Assembly (NCBI GenBank): GCA_018857735.1 | Contig: JABMCL010000953.1 | Coordinates: 355,001 to 419,000, forward strand | DNA: 64,000 bases | DNA from: Alviniconcha marisindica | Lineage: Eukaryota; Mollusca; Gastropoda; Provannidae | Direction of reading: 5' to 3' | Part shown: positions 62,935 to 64,000 of the stretch, piece after piece | Position numbering within the stretch: the stretch's first letter is position 1 | Layout: the number at the start of each line of letters is the position of its first letter | Program-made: the position numbers and the translations under genes | The notes under the pieces: model-generated | What the model was told of the DNA's origin: nothing | What the model saw: only the letters and a program-made list of their open reading frames with translations | The model's database searches: none

Positions 62935-63010
62935 AGTAAGTAAGTAAGTAAACATGGTGCTTAACGTCCACAGAAACCATAAGGCTTATTAGGGACGGGC
63001 GGTGCTGGGA
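62935..63010. repeat. TAAG-headed dispersed repeat
   Basis: TAAGTAAGTAAGTAAGTAAA followed by TGGTGCTTAACGTCCACAG. Second copy of the family at 59045. Confidence 0.7.
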
Positions 63011-63390
63011 TTAAAATGGAGGGTCTTTTATACCTTCAAAAGTACGGCATCGGTGGCCCAGAATTTGGAATAAAAGAAGAATGTGTAACAGAATAGGGAA
63101 GGCAGCCTTTCCATGCCCTTGCATGTACAGGGAGGCTTGTTGTCTACAGCTCGGCCAGCTGACCGGCGCTAACTGGAACCGATCCTTCACACGGGAAAGG
63201 AGACTACTGCACCCCACGACCGCACTAAGACCCAGCACCAAGGAACTATTGACTGAACTAAAAACATTCTCATCTTTTCAACTTCAAAACTTACAAAGAC
63301 CATTTCACCAACAGTCTGACTAAAGTTGAACGTAGACTGAAAAAAGGGGGGTCGGTAACCCGATGTACTTTAATAGAAGGACTTTTCTCC
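63011..63390. other. Intergenic, no recognised feature
   Basis: An 80-codon plus ORF (63081-63323) has no recognised family. Nothing else seen. Confidence 0.4.
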
Positions 63391-63394
63391 ACAC

Positions 63395-63930
63395 ATAAAC
63401 CCTTTGGTAAAGGGTAAGGTGGGGGGAAAGGACTTGTTGCATAAACCCTTTGGTAATAGGAAAAGTGGGGGGGGTGACTTGTTGCATAACCCTTGGTAAA
63501 GGGTAATGTGGGGAAAGGAGTTGTTGCATATACCCTTTGGTAAAGGGTAAGGGGGGGACTCAAGTTGTTGCATAACCCTTGGTAAAGGGTAAGGTGGGGA
63601 GAAGGACTTGTTGCATAAACCCTTTGGTAAAGGGTAAGGGGGGGAGGACTTGTTCATAAACCCTTTGGTAAAGGGTAAGGGGGGGAGGACTTGTTGCCTA
63701 AACCCTTTGGTAAAGGGTAAGGGGGGGAGGACTTGTTGCTAAACCCTTTGGTAAAGGTAAGGTGGGAGAGGACTTGTTGCATAAACCCTTTGGTAAAGGG
63801 TAAGGTGGGGAGAAGGACTTGTTGCATAAACCCTTTGGTAAAGGGTAAGGGGGGGAGGACTTGTTGCCTAAACCCTTTGGTAAAGGGAAAGGGGGGGGGA
63901 CTTGTTGCATAACCTTGGGGGGGGGGGGGA
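63395..63930. repeat. Minisatellite, about 44-bp unit
   Basis: About 12 copies of AAACCCTTTGGTAAAGGGTA plus AGGTGGGGAGAAGGACTTGTTGCAT in two short parts, with single-base indels in G runs. The unit contains CCCTTTGGTAAAGGG, an imperfect palindrome. Confidence 0.94.
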
Positions 63931-64000
63931 CATTGGACTAACACTGTAACTGTGGCGCTGCCTGCTCGTCAACACGCGTTAGCAAACAAGGTCGCGCTGT

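Noticed and set aside
63081..63323. 80-codon plus ORF near the right edge
   Set aside because: No family recognised, no splice sites and no supporting context.

Overview
The window is eukaryotic nuclear DNA: genes are split by many GT-AG introns (and a few GC-AG), introns are kilobases long and full of tandem repeats, and there is no operon structure. Dispersed repeats headed by TAAG microsatellites with a 'GGTGTTTTACGCCC' core, which I associate with gastropod genomes, plus tRNA-derived and LINE 3'-end fragments, suggest a marine mollusc, probably a snail. That taxonomic call is inference.

Two protein-coding genes can be assembled exon by exon, both on the minus strand. The upstream one (57801 down to 36458, 16 coding exons, about 754 aa) is SSRP1, the HMG-box subunit of the FACT histone chaperone. 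The downstream one (30025 down to 5967, 9 recognisable coding exons, about 1,568 aa) is a HIRIP3-type H2A-H2B chaperone. It has the conserved N-terminal helix region, a 3.4-kb central exon, a set of duplicated acidic/basic phase-0 exons, and the conserved C-terminal block. Each gene carries one apparent single-base frameshift in a coding exon (near 46557 and between 19846 and 19930), most easily read as assembly indels. The HIRIP3 exon expected to carry the conserved 'LD..NII' (CHZ-like) segment is not visible; the place where it should be is a junction of two repeat arrays with ragged sequence between them.

Layout, left to right: 1-5960, satellite-like arrays and a 628-bp Harbinger-like MITE; 5967-30025, HIRIP3 with arrays in nearly every intron; 30026-36457, intergenic repeats, LINE remnants and the SSRP1 3' side; 36458-57801, SSRP1 with arrays in nearly every intron; 57802-58500, a promoter region with E2F-like and CRE sites and a possible divergent exon; 58500-64000, intergenic arrays and dispersed repeats with no gene I can recognise.

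The most striking property is not a gene. About 45 unrelated minisatellite families (units mostly 20-90 bp) fill the introns, and several have captured splice junctions: the acceptor and start of SSRP1 exon 5 (68-bp unit), the acceptor and start of exon 8 followed by a cryptic donor (55-bp unit), the donor of exon 3 (55-bp unit), the polypyrimidine tract of exon 14, and a partial copy of exon 14 with its donor. Two further minisatellites lie in frame inside the HIRIP3 coding exon. If both genes are expressed they would act in the same process, handling H2A-H2B during transcription and replication.
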